NCBI GenBank assembly: GCA_017416285.1
Contig: JAFQCU010000012.1
Coordinates: forward strand, 1 to 39,689
Reading direction: 5' to 3'
Length of the DNA: 39,689 nucleotides
Source of the DNA: Clostridia bacterium
Lineage (GTDB): Bacteria; Bacillota; Clostridia; Oscillospirales; Acutalibacteraceae
The position numbers and the translations under genes are program-made. Of the stretch, positions 31,315 through 39,689 are shown in pieces. How positions within the stretch are numbered: the first letter of the stretch is position 1; every line of letters starts with the position of its first letter. Under the pieces are notes generated by a model that made no database searches, was not told the origin of the DNA, and saw only the letters and a program-made list of their open reading frames with translations.

Positions 31315-32313
31315 TCACACTTCAAAGTCAGATTTTTCGGGCAAAATTTTTTCAAAGGCTTCTAATACCTGTTTTTTGTGTGCTTCAAAATTGTTTTCAT
31401 ATTCCGTATCGTTTATGCAAATAATCTTGCCTTTTTTCTTAGACAAAAACCTTATCAATTCATCGTTATTATTCATTAACGAGGTTTCAAACGCTCTGCC
31501 AATGGGCTTTCGGGGAACAAAATCACCGCCAAAAATTTGCCAATCACGTATTAAATATTGCGATATATCTTCGCACGTTCTGAATTTATTGTTACAGGTT
31601 TTATCTACAAGCTCGCCCTCTTTTTCCAACACCTCAAAAAAAGTTCTCTTTAAAAACGAGGTATGTATATGGCGGCTTACACTATTCGGGATAGAATCCC
31701 TGCGGCCGTAGAGCGCTAGCTTTAAAACGCCCGAAAGCGGTTGATTTTTAATCCATTTTATTGGATTTGCTTTTATGCTTTGCTTTAAAGAAAAATGTTT
31801 ATTCAGGCATTTAATATTATTAAATAAAATTTGTGAAAAGTCATCCTCGGGATATAGCGGTCCCAAGCACGGCAAATCACACGGAATCCCGTTTACAAAA
31901 AAGTCTTCCGGTTTGGTTTCTTTAATTAGAAAAACATCGTCATTGAAGTAAACAAATTGTTCAGATAAGCCTTCAATCCTGTGAAAATTCCACTCAATCA
32001 CCTGACTGCTGAAGGTTGGTAAATACTTCTGCGGGATAAAGTCAGTATGTTTAACCCATTTTAGCTTTGGGTGGTCAATATTCAGCCACTCCGGTTTTTG
32101 ATTATCGGTTACAAAATATATATTTCTAACCCATGGCGCAAATTTTTCAACACCACGGAACCAATATTTCAAAGTATCCCAATCACGGTATCTGGCTTGG
32201 CTATTCATCTCTTCGTGCTCATTTTTAACATATTGGGCACGCTTTTTCTGCCATATTGGATCATTATTATCAACCCACGTGATAATAAAATCAATTTCGG
32301 GAACCTGTTTCAT
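31315..32313 (-). CDS. Stealth-family sugar-phosphate transferase
   Basis: This 332-residue protein has the conserved regions of Stealth proteins in order: CR1 IDFIITWVDNNDPIW (residues about 7-21), CR2 with RYRDWDTLKYWFRGVEKFAPWVRNIYFVTD (about 42-71) and FVYFNDDVFL (about 120-129), CR3 around SRHIHTSFLKRTF, and CR4 ISQYLIRDWQIF. The family includes capsular hexose-1-phosphate transferases and GlcNAc-1-phosphotransferase and adds sugar phosphates to polysaccharides. It lies 17 bp after the flippase stop, implying a phosphoglycan surface polymer. No other glycosyltransferase is in the window, so the rest of the pathway must be elsewhere. Confidence 0.92.
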   Translation of the reverse strand: MKQVPEIDFIITWVDNNDPIWQKKRAQYVKNEHEEMNSQARYRDWDTLKYWFRGVEKFAPWVRNIYFVTDNQKPEWLNIDHPKLKWVKHTDFIPQKYLPTFSSQVIEWNFHRIEGLSEQFVYFNDDVFLIKETKPEDFFVNGIPCDLPCLGPLYPEDDFSQILFNNIKCLNKHFSLKQSIKANPIKWIKNQPLSGVLKLALYGRRDSIPNSVSRHIHTSFLKRTFFEVLEKEGELVDKTCNNKFRTCEDISQYLIRDWQIFGGDFVPRKPIGRAFETSLMNNNDELIRFLSKKKGKIICINDTEYENNFEAHKKQVLEAFEKILPEKSDFEV

Positions 32314-32330
32314 AGCACATTCCTTCTTGG

Positions 32331-33623
32331 TTATTTTTTATATTCTTTTATTAAAGAAAGCAGTAATTTGGGGTTAAGTCCTTTTAATAATAAACGATTA
32401 TTAGGGCGTATGGTTTTAATTATAAAGCCTAATATGAAATTAGTAAAAAATTGCGTTACTAAAGATGCTATTGCGGCACCTAATGCGCCGTAAAACGGTA
32501 TTAATACGCTGTTAAGTAAAATATTAGCCAATGCTCCCGCCAAGTTAATCTTCCATAAAAATTTATGCTTTCCTTCGGCAAGAATCCAAATATTGCGCAC
32601 GGCACCCATATAAGAAAATACCACGTACCAAACCAATACACGCAATATTGAAACCGTTGGCATATACTGTGCGCCATATAAAATTGCAACAATTAACTTG
32701 GCAAATAACGTAAACACAACACTTTGCGCCAACGACATATATATTACTATGCAGTATAAGGTCGAAAGCTTTTTTTCGTATTCCGCCGTGTTTTTTTGTT
32801 TGCACTCAAGAATAACCGGACGCATTGAATCAATAATGGCGGTATACACAAACTGAACCACACACGCACAAGTAATGGCGGCTGTATAAAAACCGTTTTC
32901 CGCATCACCCGAAAATAGTTTTAACATAATATGGTCGGTATCTTGAAATAACGTAACCATCATTGCAGAAAGTATATAGAATTTACTTCTTGAAAACAGT
33001 TTTTTGGCCGTTTTAAATGAAAAGCTTAGCTTTTGACTGCTTTGCTTTTTATAAATAACAAGCAATAAACCGCCGATTATTAAATAGTCAACGCTATTAA
33101 CCACCGCAAACCAATAAATGCTTTTAGCAGTTACTAACAAAAATATGCGATAAAGTGAAACCACAACATATGAAACCAACATTATAATTGATGGATATTT
33201 TGATAACAGCTTATATTGAAACCAATATTGCAGAAGCTCAAAAGCACGCAAAATCAATGAAAGACTGTATAAAATACAAACAATTATAATTTCCGTCTCG
33301 TTATGGTTTGCCACCGCAACAAAAGAGCCCACTAAAAATATACACGCCAAACCGGAAATTAAGTCCATCACTAATGACGTGCCCATAATTTCCCCTTCTG
33401 ATTCCGGATTTTCGATTAAATCCTTAACAATGGTAGCGGGCAATCCCAACTGCATTATCGGCACAGCAAACGCCACTACAGATGCGGCATAATTTATAAT
33501 GCCGTAATTTGACGGACCCAAATATCTGGCGCATAGCATACCCACTATAAACTGCAATATAGATTGTGTTATTTTACAAGCAATAATCCATTTGGCATTA
33601 TTAAAAACCTTATTTTTAGACAT
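32331..33623 (-). CDS. Polysaccharide flippase (MOP superfamily, Wzx-like)
   Basis: This 430-residue membrane protein has about 12-14 helices and family features: an N-terminal NAKWIIACKITQSILQFIVG, ARYLGPSNYGIINYAASVVAF (the GP.NYG motif typical of Wzx/RfbX), FYTAAITCACVVQFVYTAIIDSMRPV in mid-protein, and LNSVLIPFYGALGAAIASLVTQ near the end. It should move lipid-linked oligosaccharide across the membrane. The ATG at 33623 (after AAAGGGG) is used, since the upstream extension lacks homology. The next gene is Stealth. No strong promoter was found in the 80 bp upstream, which also holds the terminator of the repeat protein, so expression may depend partly on read-through. Confidence 0.9.
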   Translation of the reverse strand: MSKNKVFNNAKWIIACKITQSILQFIVGMLCARYLGPSNYGIINYAASVVAFAVPIMQLGLPATIVKDLIENPESEGEIMGTSLVMDLISGLACIFLVGSFVAVANHNETEIIIVCILYSLSLILRAFELLQYWFQYKLLSKYPSIIMLVSYVVVSLYRIFLLVTAKSIYWFAVVNSVDYLIIGGLLLVIYKKQSSQKLSFSFKTAKKLFSRSKFYILSAMMVTLFQDTDHIMLKLFSGDAENGFYTAAITCACVVQFVYTAIIDSMRPVILECKQKNTAEYEKKLSTLYCIVIYMSLAQSVVFTLFAKLIVAILYGAQYMPTVSILRVLVWYVVFSYMGAVRNIWILAEGKHKFLWKINLAGALANILLNSVLIPFYGALGAAIASLVTQFFTNFILGFIIKTIRPNNRLLLKGLNPKLLLSLIKEYKK

Positions 33624-33671
33624 ATGCGCCCCTTTTAAATAAATAATTTTTGGGAACTTTATATAGGCAAA

Positions 33672-33697
33672 CAAGGTCTCCTTTAACGGAGACCTTG
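33672..33697 (-). terminator. Terminator of the giant repeat protein gene
   Basis: Perfect 10-bp stem CAAGGTCTCC/GGAGACCTTG with a 6-base loop, 10 bp past the stop codon. The minus-strand tail is only TTTG, so termination may be incomplete. Confidence 0.75.
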
Positions 33698-33706
33698 CAA
33701 GGAAAT

Positions 33707-36700
33707 TTATCCTATAATATGACCGTCTTTATCGAAAATATAATTCTTTGCGAGCAAGAGGTCGTTTGTTTTCCAAACGTAGAACACTTGATCTCTGATT
33801 ATCATACCGTCATATCTTGCATAGTAGTAAAAACCATCCATTATGAATAGGCCAACTTCGGTGGGCTGACCGTTTACATAATAGTAAGCTTCACCATTGG
33901 TTTCAACTATACCGTTAAGCATCTTGCCGTCTGCGCCGAATTCATAATGTCCGTTTGCAAATTCCTTTGCACTTTCGTGCTTAAGCCATACGTAGTACTT
34001 ACCGGTTATAATCTTGCCATCATACTGTGCAACATAGTATTCGCCGTTGTATTTGAAAAGACCCTTTTCGGTAGGCTTACCGTTTTCATAATAGTAAAGC
34101 ACGCCATCTTTATCGATGATGCCGTCAAGCATCTTACCGTCTGCACCGAATTCGTAATGGTCATTTGCAAATTCCTTTGCACTTTCGTGCTTCATCCATA
34201 CGTAGTACTTACCGGTTACAATCTTACCGTCATACAACGAGAAATAATATCCGCCATTGTATTTGAAAAGACCCATTTCGGTAGGCTTACCATTTTCATA
34301 ATAGTAAAGCGTACCGTTTTTATTAATGATACCGTCAAGCATCTTACCGTCTGCACCGAATTCGTAATGGTCATTTGCAAAGTGCTTTGCACTTTCGTGC
34401 TTCATCCATACGTAGTACTTACCGGTTACAATCTTACCGTCATACAATGAGAAATAATATCCGCCATTGTATTCGAAAAGACCCATTTCGGTAGGCTTAC
34501 CGTTTTCATAATAGTAAAGCGTACCGTTTTTATCAATGATGCCTTGAAGCATCTTACCGTCAGCACCAAATTCGTAATGGTCGTTTGCAAAGTGCTTTGC
34601 ACTTTCGTGCTTCATCCATACGTAGCATCTGCCGGTTAAAAGCTTACCGTCATACTGTGTAAGATAATAATCATCGCCGTATTTGAAAAGACCCATTTCG
34701 GTAGGCTTACCGTTTTCATAATAATAAAGCTCACCGTCTTTATCAATGATACCGTTAAGCATTTTACCGTCAGCACCAAATTCGTAATGGTCGTTTGCAA
34801 AGTGCTTTGCACTTTCGTGTTTCATCCATACGTAGTACTTACCGGTTACAATCTTACCATCATACAATGAGAAATAATATCCGCCATTGTATTCGAAAAG
34901 TCCCATTTCGGTAGGCTTACCATTTTCATAATAGTAAAGCGTACCGTCTTTATCAATGATACCCTGAAGCATCTTGCCGTCTGCGCCAAATTCATAATGG
35001 TCCTTAGGCAAATCGCAGCTGGAGTGTAACATCCAAGCATAATATCTTTCGTTGGTAATAAGCTTACCGTCATAACGAGCAAAATAATATTCACCGTCTA
35101 ACTTAAATAAGCCCATTTCCTTCGGGTAACCATTTTCGTAATAATAGAGTGCGCCGTCTTTTTCAACAATTCCGCTTACGCCCTGATCATTAAGTCCTAA
35201 AACCTTACCGTCGGGACCAAAATCATAATGTCCTTTAGGCAAATCACAGCTAGCATCAATAAGCCAAGCATAATATCTTGTGTTGGTAATAATCATACCG
35301 TCATACTGTGCGAAATAATAATCACCATTATACTTGAACAGACCCTTTTCGGTCAAAAGACCGTTTTCAGCCCAATAAAGCTTATCGTTTTTGGTAACGA
35401 AGCCGGTCATTAAGCCACGCAATGCACCGTCATCACCAAAATCGTACCATCTTCTTGTACCCTTATTGTCAATTGCGGTGGTTTCACTCTTACCGGTTAC
35501 ACGCAAGCCGTTTCTGAAATAGTACCAGTTGCCGTCAATTTCGTGCCAGTTATCACGGTAATAATCAGGACCGTAATAATATCTCCAGCCGGTGAATACG
35601 TTCATCCACTTACCAGACACCAACTGACCGTCACCCTTAAATTCATAGGTAACACCGCCAAGCTTACGCTCGCCTACAACGGCTGCATAGGTGTTTACAT
35701 CAAAGTAATGCCAATTATCGTTAACTGATTGCCAGCCCGAAACAAGCACGCCTGCCTTTGCATAGCGATATACACCTTTTTCATCATCATAAAACAAGCC
35801 GGTATATTTTGTTTGACTGTCATTAATACCGTCATTGTTGAAGTAATAATAATAGTCGCCTATTTTCTTAACGCCGCCGGACAGCTTTACACCTTCTATA
35901 TAATATGTATAGCCGCCGTCTTCAACATACCAACCGTTTTTCTTGGAATTCTGGAGAATGTAATTATCTTCAAATTCCTTATAAACGTCACCGAAGTAAC
36001 CGCCCTTTTCAGATGTATCGTCGGGATTTACGAAAGGTAACAAACCGAAGATTTCCTGATTTTCGGGCTTTTGTGCAAATGAATAGAGTGCACTTGCACG
36101 CATATAAACTTCATAGCTAATGCTACCGGAGTGAACTGCGTTTATACGGTTATTTGCGTCATAAGCGCCATCTTTCGGAGTAAGCTTAATACCTGTCACA
36201 AGGCAAAGCGGATTTGCAGTTGCAGGGTCGATTGCCTTGGTCTGGTCAATCCATCTAAGTCTTAATGTAAGAGTATTGGTTTCCTCATCAAATGTCTTTT
36301 CAACGAGTGTGAAATACTCATTCTTTACGCTTAGTTCGCTGTAATCCACATCAAAGCGAGGGTCAAACTTAAGTACGGGAGTAACCTCAGTTAAGGTGCT
36401 GATACGTTCTGCCAACTGAAGCAAGAAGTTCCATGCAGAAGCGTTTTCCATATCAGCGCCCGGGAGCATATAGATAAGGTCAGTAAGTCTTTGCGGAATC
36501 GGAATCTGAGTCATATCCATTGCAAAGATATAGGAAGTAACCATATCCTTTGAAGTGTCGATTGCTGTATATGTTATACTGCCATCGTTAGCAGAGTTAG
36601 AAACAACACGGTCATACGCCAACATTCTGTCGCCGCCTGTTGCCTTATCAAAATCAAAGGTGTTTTCGCCCTGCTTATAAATATTGATAACAATTGAGCC

Positions 36701-39121
36701 GCTTAATACTTCATCAACGCCTGCCCATTCAGCGGTTAATTTAACACGCTTAAGACCTGAGTTTTCAGCAGCAGTAAACTTAAAGCCGTCGAAGGTGCCG
36801 GCCTTGTCGTTTTCGAGTGTAAGCTTAATGTCATCAGGACTAACAGCAACACGCTTGCCTTCATACATAGCCGATATTGGCAAAGTAATTTCCGAGCCAT
36901 AAACAGCATCAATGTTATTCTTTGTGAAATAAATGCTTTCCGGAATAACAATATTCATTGTCTTGCTGCCAACAACTGCGCCGTCAAGCATAAGATAAAC
37001 GTCAACAGAACCATTACGAAGGCCTGTGAACAAGCCGTCCTGTGTAACAGAGCCCCAACGCTCATCAGAAACAGCCCAGGTATATCCTTCAGGAAGGTCG
37101 GTAACGTTACCGGTTGCACTAATACCAACAGGAGTAATTTTAATAGAAGTGCCCTTAGTTAAATAACTGTATTCGCTTTCAAGATTTGCGTGATCAAACG
37201 CAGTTGAACTCGGAGCGGTAGAAACCATCATAAGAGTTGTACTTACCGAACGAGCCGCACCGTCAGAGGGACTGCTTATAACCTTAAGGTCTTCACCCTG
37301 AGGCTTTGCAACCATTGTAGTCGATCCGCCACCGTCAAGGTTGATAGCATCAACGCAGCCCGCTTCAAACATAACCTGTGCGATTTCTTCCATACTTGCG
37401 CCGCAAGAATAAGGCTCTTGACGGCCGTCAAATACCATAAGAACAACCTTGCCGGTCTTGGTAATACCAACTGCTGTTCTTGAAGCACGGTTATTGTAAT
37501 AATTACTTGATTCATTAACGGCTATCTTGCCATCTTTTATAAGTCGTACGCCAAAGCCGCCAATAGCGTCTTGAAGCTGTCCTTTATAGGTGTTGTTATA
37601 TTCTTCGGTAGTGCCTATTAATGCCTTACCATCCTTGGTAATACCAAAGAAGCCGCTGCCGCTGATACCGTGCCATTCCTTGCCGTTCATAATGAGCAAG
37701 CCGCCGGGTTCACCGGTGGTCATGTTATAACCGTCACCGTTAGTACTTACGATAACGTTATAGTTCTTAATATAATCAGGGCTTGAGGGGTCACCGTATT
37801 TTGCCTGTGCAGCCAAAGCCTGATCAAGAACACGTGCCATTGCCCATTTTGAGGGATCGGCATTGTTATAGTTTGCAAAAACGTGTACGTCGCTTCTGGT
37901 AATATCTGCAGTTGCAACGTAATAAACCATCTGCTTACCATCAGCAGAGGTTGCACGGTAAGCCTCCTGCACAATACCGGGAGCTAATACCGAGCTTGAT
38001 GATTCAAATACGTTGTAGTATTTATTTTCGGTACTTGCAACATAGTCACCTGCGAGTTCGCACAAATAATCAGCGAAAGCATAGCAAACTGCTTTTCTAA
38101 GGTCGGTAATATCACTTGAAGTAAATTCTCTTGTGCCTTCAAGGGTTCCAACAACCTTATTACCCATATACGCATTGTAAACTTCGTTACGAATTTGTGT
38201 GCGTGTGCCGGTTGTTTCAAGACGGTTTTTAAGGAAATAGTCCGCACGCTGAGCGTCCGAAAGCTCTTCAGTATAATAATACATAAAGATTTCAGCCAAT
38301 GCACCGGTGTAATATTCAGTGTTGGACAAGGTTTCCATAATATAAACCGAATCAAGGTCACCCTGAATATCTTCAAGACTCATACCGGGATTGGGAGAAT
38401 GATCGGTACCAAGGTAATCCTTGGCAATCTCTGCAATCATTTCATCCAAGGTGCCCGAAACACCGTTCATATCAGAAAGCTCTAAAAGGTCAACAAGGTC
38501 GCCTGCCCAACCGGAAACATCGGCATGATTCACGCTGCCCTTATTGTGATATGTAATGTCCATTGAACCAAAAACGTGTCCGATATCAGCCTTTTGGCCA
38601 TTAGGAAGAACAAAGCGTTCAAGATTCTTAAGACCGGTCACCTTAAGGTATGTGCCGTCAGTCGATTCAGCATTAAGCATTGCTTCAATATCGGTAACAA
38701 ACTTAGCAAAGTCTGCATCCTCATAACCTGCCATAATACCCCAAGAACCGGAATTATAGCGTTCAACACCGGTACGGATGTATTTAATAACAAGCGCCAC
38801 TGGGTCTTTGCCCGGGTTTGATCTTGAGAATTCATAAGCAATCTCTTCCAAAAGTGCAAGATTCATTACAAAATCCTCATAATTGTCAATTACAGGTTCA
38901 CCGCCAAGAGATGGCAAAAAGCCTGTAAAAGTAGAATACTCGCAATTTTCACAAAGCTCATATTCATTCCAACCCACTTCGGTATAGGTCGGTGCTTTTG
39001 CAGGAACCACAACAATCGCATGGTTGCCTGTAGCACATGAAGAAGCATTTGCGGTTAACGGCATTAAAGAAAATACCATAACCACAGCTAACACAAGTGC
39101 TAATAAACGTTTGGTTTTCAT
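33707..39121 (-). CDS. Giant secreted protein: phosphodiester-glycosidase domain plus wall-binding repeats
   Basis: This 1804-residue exported protein starts at the ATG at 39121, eight bases after AGGAG; an ATG six bases earlier is too close. A signal peptide (to about residue 28) precedes a small Cys-pair segment (CATGNH...CENCEYSTF). A mainly helical region of unknown family follows (about 75-380), holding HVFGSMDITYH and DVSGWAGDLVDLL. A NAGPA-type phosphodiester-glycosidase domain comes next (about 385-640), with RTAVGITKTGK and NLDGGGSTTM. Then come beta-rich domains (about 640-1040), tyrosine/tryptophan-rich repeats like glucan- or choline-binding modules (about 1060-1240), and eight 70-residue repeats to the end. 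NAGPA domains cleave GlcNAc-1-phosphodiesters; with Stealth nearby, a sugar-phosphate surface polymer is a plausible substrate. Confidence 0.88.
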   Translation of the reverse strand: MKTKRLLALVLAVVMVFSLMPLTANASSCATGNHAIVVVPAKAPTYTEVGWNEYELCENCEYSTFTGFLPSLGGEPVIDNYEDFVMNLALLEEIAYEFSRSNPGKDPVALVIKYIRTGVERYNSGSWGIMAGYEDADFAKFVTDIEAMLNAESTDGTYLKVTGLKNLERFVLPNGQKADIGHVFGSMDITYHNKGSVNHADVSGWAGDLVDLLELSDMNGVSGTLDEMIAEIAKDYLGTDHSPNPGMSLEDIQGDLDSVYIMETLSNTEYYTGALAEIFMYYYTEELSDAQRADYFLKNRLETTGTRTQIRNEVYNAYMGNKVVGTLEGTREFTSSDITDLRKAVCYAFADYLCELAGDYVASTENKYYNVFESSSSVLAPGIVQEAYRATSADGKQMVYYVATADITRSDVHVFANYNNADPSKWAMARVLDQALAAQAKYGDPSSPDYIKNYNVIVSTNGDGYNMTTGEPGGLLIMNGKEWHGISGSGFFGITKDGKALIGTTEEYNNTYKGQLQDAIGGFGVRLIKDGKIAVNESSNYYNNRASRTAVGITKTGKVVLMVFDGRQEPYSCGASMEEIAQVMFEAGCVDAINLDGGGSTTMVAKPQGEDLKVISSPSDGAARSVSTTLMMVSTAPSSTAFDHANLESEYSYLTKGTSIKITPVGISATGNVTDLPEGYTWAVSDERWGSVTQDGLFTGLRNGSVDVYLMLDGAVVGSKTMNIVIPESIYFTKNNIDAVYGSEITLPISAMYEGKRVAVSPDDIKLTLENDKAGTFDGFKFTAAENSGLKRVKLTAEWAGVDEVLSGSIVINIYKQGENTFDFDKATGGDRMLAYDRVVSNSANDGSITYTAIDTSKDMVTSYIFAMDMTQIPIPQRLTDLIYMLPGADMENASAWNFLLQLAERISTLTEVTPVLKFDPRFDVDYSELSVKNEYFTLVEKTFDEETNTLTLRLRWIDQTKAIDPATANPLCLVTGIKLTPKDGAYDANNRINAVHSGSISYEVYMRASALYSFAQKPENQEIFGLLPFVNPDDTSEKGGYFGDVYKEFEDNYILQNSKKNGWYVEDGGYTYYIEGVKLSGGVKKIGDYYYYFNNDGINDSQTKYTGLFYDDEKGVYRYAKAGVLVSGWQSVNDNWHYFDVNTYAAVVGERKLGGVTYEFKGDGQLVSGKWMNVFTGWRYYYGPDYYRDNWHEIDGNWYYFRNGLRVTGKSETTAIDNKGTRRWYDFGDDGALRGLMTGFVTKNDKLYWAENGLLTEKGLFKYNGDYYFAQYDGMIITNTRYYAWLIDASCDLPKGHYDFGPDGKVLGLNDQGVSGIVEKDGALYYYENGYPKEMGLFKLDGEYYFARYDGKLITNERYYAWMLHSSCDLPKDHYEFGADGKMLQGIIDKDGTLYYYENGKPTEMGLFEYNGGYYFSLYDGKIVTGKYYVWMKHESAKHFANDHYEFGADGKMLNGIIDKDGELYYYENGKPTEMGLFKYGDDYYLTQYDGKLLTGRCYVWMKHESAKHFANDHYEFGADGKMLQGIIDKNGTLYYYENGKPTEMGLFEYNGGYYFSLYDGKIVTGKYYVWMKHESAKHFANDHYEFGADGKMLDGIINKNGTLYYYENGKPTEMGLFKYNGGYYFSLYDGKIVTGKYYVWMKHESAKEFANDHYEFGADGKMLDGIIDKDGVLYYYENGKPTEKGLFKYNGEYYVAQYDGKIITGKYYVWLKHESAKEFANGHYEFGADGKMLNGIVETNGEAYYYVNGQPTEVGLFIMDGFYYYARYDGMIIRDQVFYVWKTNDLLLAKNYIFDKDGHIIG
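33710..35404 (-). repeat. Coding tandem repeat: eight copies of about 210 bp in the surface protein
   Basis: Copy borders on the minus strand are 35404-35174 (77 codons), then 210-bp units ending at 34964, 34754, 34544, 34334, 34124 and 33914, and a 68-codon last copy. The unit reads GIIDKDGTLYYYENGKPTEM, GLFEYNGGYYFSLYDGKI, VTGKYYVWMKHESAKHFAND, HYEFGADGKML. Copies 3 and 5 differ at only two residues while copy 4 between them has a different middle part, a sign of gene conversion or block duplication. Confidence 0.9.
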
Positions 39122-39173
39122 ATGCATTACTCCTTTTCAAAATTTTACGCATAAAATCCAATATACCAATATA

Positions 39174-39202
39174 ATTGTATCACACACTCGAAATAAAATC
39201 AA
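39174..39202 (-). promoter_or_regulatory. Promoter of the giant repeat protein
   Basis: Minus strand TTGATT (39202-39197), 17-bp spacer, TACAAT (39179-39174). The stretch 39203-39495 upstream is AT-rich and shows no gene I can support. Confidence 0.65.
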
Positions 39203-39495
39203 CTAATATTAGAAATAAATATTTAGTATTAGAGGTAAATTTTAGATAATAAAAAATACAAACTGCATCTCATTTCTATGCATCGAACTTTTTTATATTA
39301 TTAAATAAATATCCATCCGCACAACCTTAAAACATTTTAGAACATAACACTAAGCGTTATAGGTGCTGTAAAATGCATTTCGTAAACTCGACTGATAGAT
39401 GCCTAATGTTATATTGCAAATGTGGCGTTCAGTTTTATTCATCGCCAAACCTTTACTGTACCACACGACTATCGCATGGTTTTCGTTATATAACA

Positions 39496-39523
39496 AAAAC
39501 GCACCCGATTGGGTGCGTTTTTT
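39496..39523 (-). terminator. Terminator of the partial gene at the right edge
   Basis: Stem AAAACGCACCC/GGGTGCGTTTT with a GATT loop and T tracts on both strands, 10 bp past the stop of the minus-strand gene. Confidence 0.85.
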
Positions 39524-39532
39524 AGTTAGCAA

Positions 39533-39689
39533 TTATTTACCTTGTTCTGCAACATATTCAATTGCAGATTCGCCGTATTGCATCATTGCCTGAATCATTT
39601 CACGAAGTGCTTGGTTTGAACCACTATAACGTGCTACATACGATTCAATACTATATGTGATTGTATTTGATGCCTCAACACCATCTACA
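39533..39689 (-). CDS. C-terminal end of a probable secreted surface protein, cut by window edge
   Basis: The minus strand is open from the window edge to a TAA at 39535-39533, giving 51 residues (VDGVEASNTITYSIESYVAR, then a helix containing ALREMIQAMMQYGESAIEYV). From memory, tails of the form YS...YVxR......LRxMxxAMMxYGxxAxxYV end many large secreted clostridial surface proteins. The start and main domains are outside the window, so no function is given. Same orientation as the giant repeat protein, with its own terminator. Confidence 0.65.
   Translation of the reverse strand, partial: VDGVEASNTITYSIESYVARYSGSNQALREMIQAMMQYGESAIEYVAEQGK

Noticed and set aside
33947-34450. Plus-strand open frame of 167 codons
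   Set aside because: It is the antisense of the 210-bp coding repeats, open only because the repeat keeps the same phase.
33710-35404. Possible CRISPR array
   Set aside because: Units are 210 bp, contiguous and coding, without spacers.
39350-39532. 60-codon minus-strand frame
   Set aside because: Its start falls in the terminator hairpin of the neighbouring gene and it resembles nothing I know.

Overview
The window looks like a chromosome segment of a low-GC, anaerobic Firmicute of the class Clostridia, most like an uncultured gut Oscillospiraceae/Ruminococcaceae-type bacterium. The reasons are AT-rich intergenic DNA, textbook TTGACA/TATAAT promoters with 16-17 bp spacers, GGAGG-type ribosome sites, TTG/GTG starts, a meso-diaminopimelate cell wall, a two-subunit iron-sulfur fumarase, a TAXI-TRAP transporter, and a giant secreted protein with tyrosine-rich wall-binding repeats. 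The family assignment is inference; Firmicutes is well supported. No rRNA, tRNA, CRISPR array, phage or insertion sequence was recognised.

Layout. 1-4.7 kb: a 5'-cut AraC regulator, a macro-domain protein, fumarase alpha/beta, a lipoprotein alkaline phosphatase and an SGNH hydrolase with a clipped C-terminus. 4.67-6.3 kb: a decayed patch holding the first 32 codons of a lost gene, a short-chain dehydrogenase with a stop at codon 2, and an AraC regulator upstream of it. 6.4-11.1 kb: MgtC-type membrane protein, then a peptide-use module of an OPT transporter overlapping a PqqD-like gene, plus PepD dipeptidase. 11.3-17.5 kb: cell-wall precursor genes (GlmU-like hexapeptide protein, phosphoglucosamine mutase fused to an N-terminal XRE DNA-binding domain, MurE, DapF and a trans-sulfuration enzyme). 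Two copies of a small intergenic repeat sit directly behind the terminators of the GlmU-like gene and murE. 17.7-22.3 kb: TAXI-TRAP permease and binding protein, SGNH hydrolase, EEP-fold phosphohydrolase. 22.4-24.7 kb: a membrane protein with an L7/L12-like N-terminal domain, a broken glycoside hydrolase and two TM2-type membrane proteins. 24.9-30.0 kb: a candidate structured RNA downstream of a compact run YcaO protein, SGNH hydrolase, TRIC-type channel, lipoprotein. 30.1-39.7 kb: membrane-anchored XRE regulator, then surface genes (VanZ, Stealth phosphotransferase, polysaccharide flippase, a 1804-residue secreted protein with a phosphodiester-glycosidase domain and eight 70-residue repeats) and the tail of another probable secreted protein.

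How they work together. Most of the window concerns the envelope and nutrient capture: peptides enter through OPT and are cut by PepD; organic acids probably enter through TAXI-TRAP; phosphate is released by the lipoprotein phosphatase; GlmM, the GlmU-like protein, DapF and MurE make wall precursors; and Stealth, flippase and the repeat protein build or dress the surface. The least ordinary items are the XRE-GlmM fusion with palindromes at its promoter, the minus-strand four-way-junction RNA at about 24.9-25.04 kb, the OPT/PqqD overlap without any radical SAM enzyme, and a solitary YcaO protein with a C-terminal cysteine cluster.
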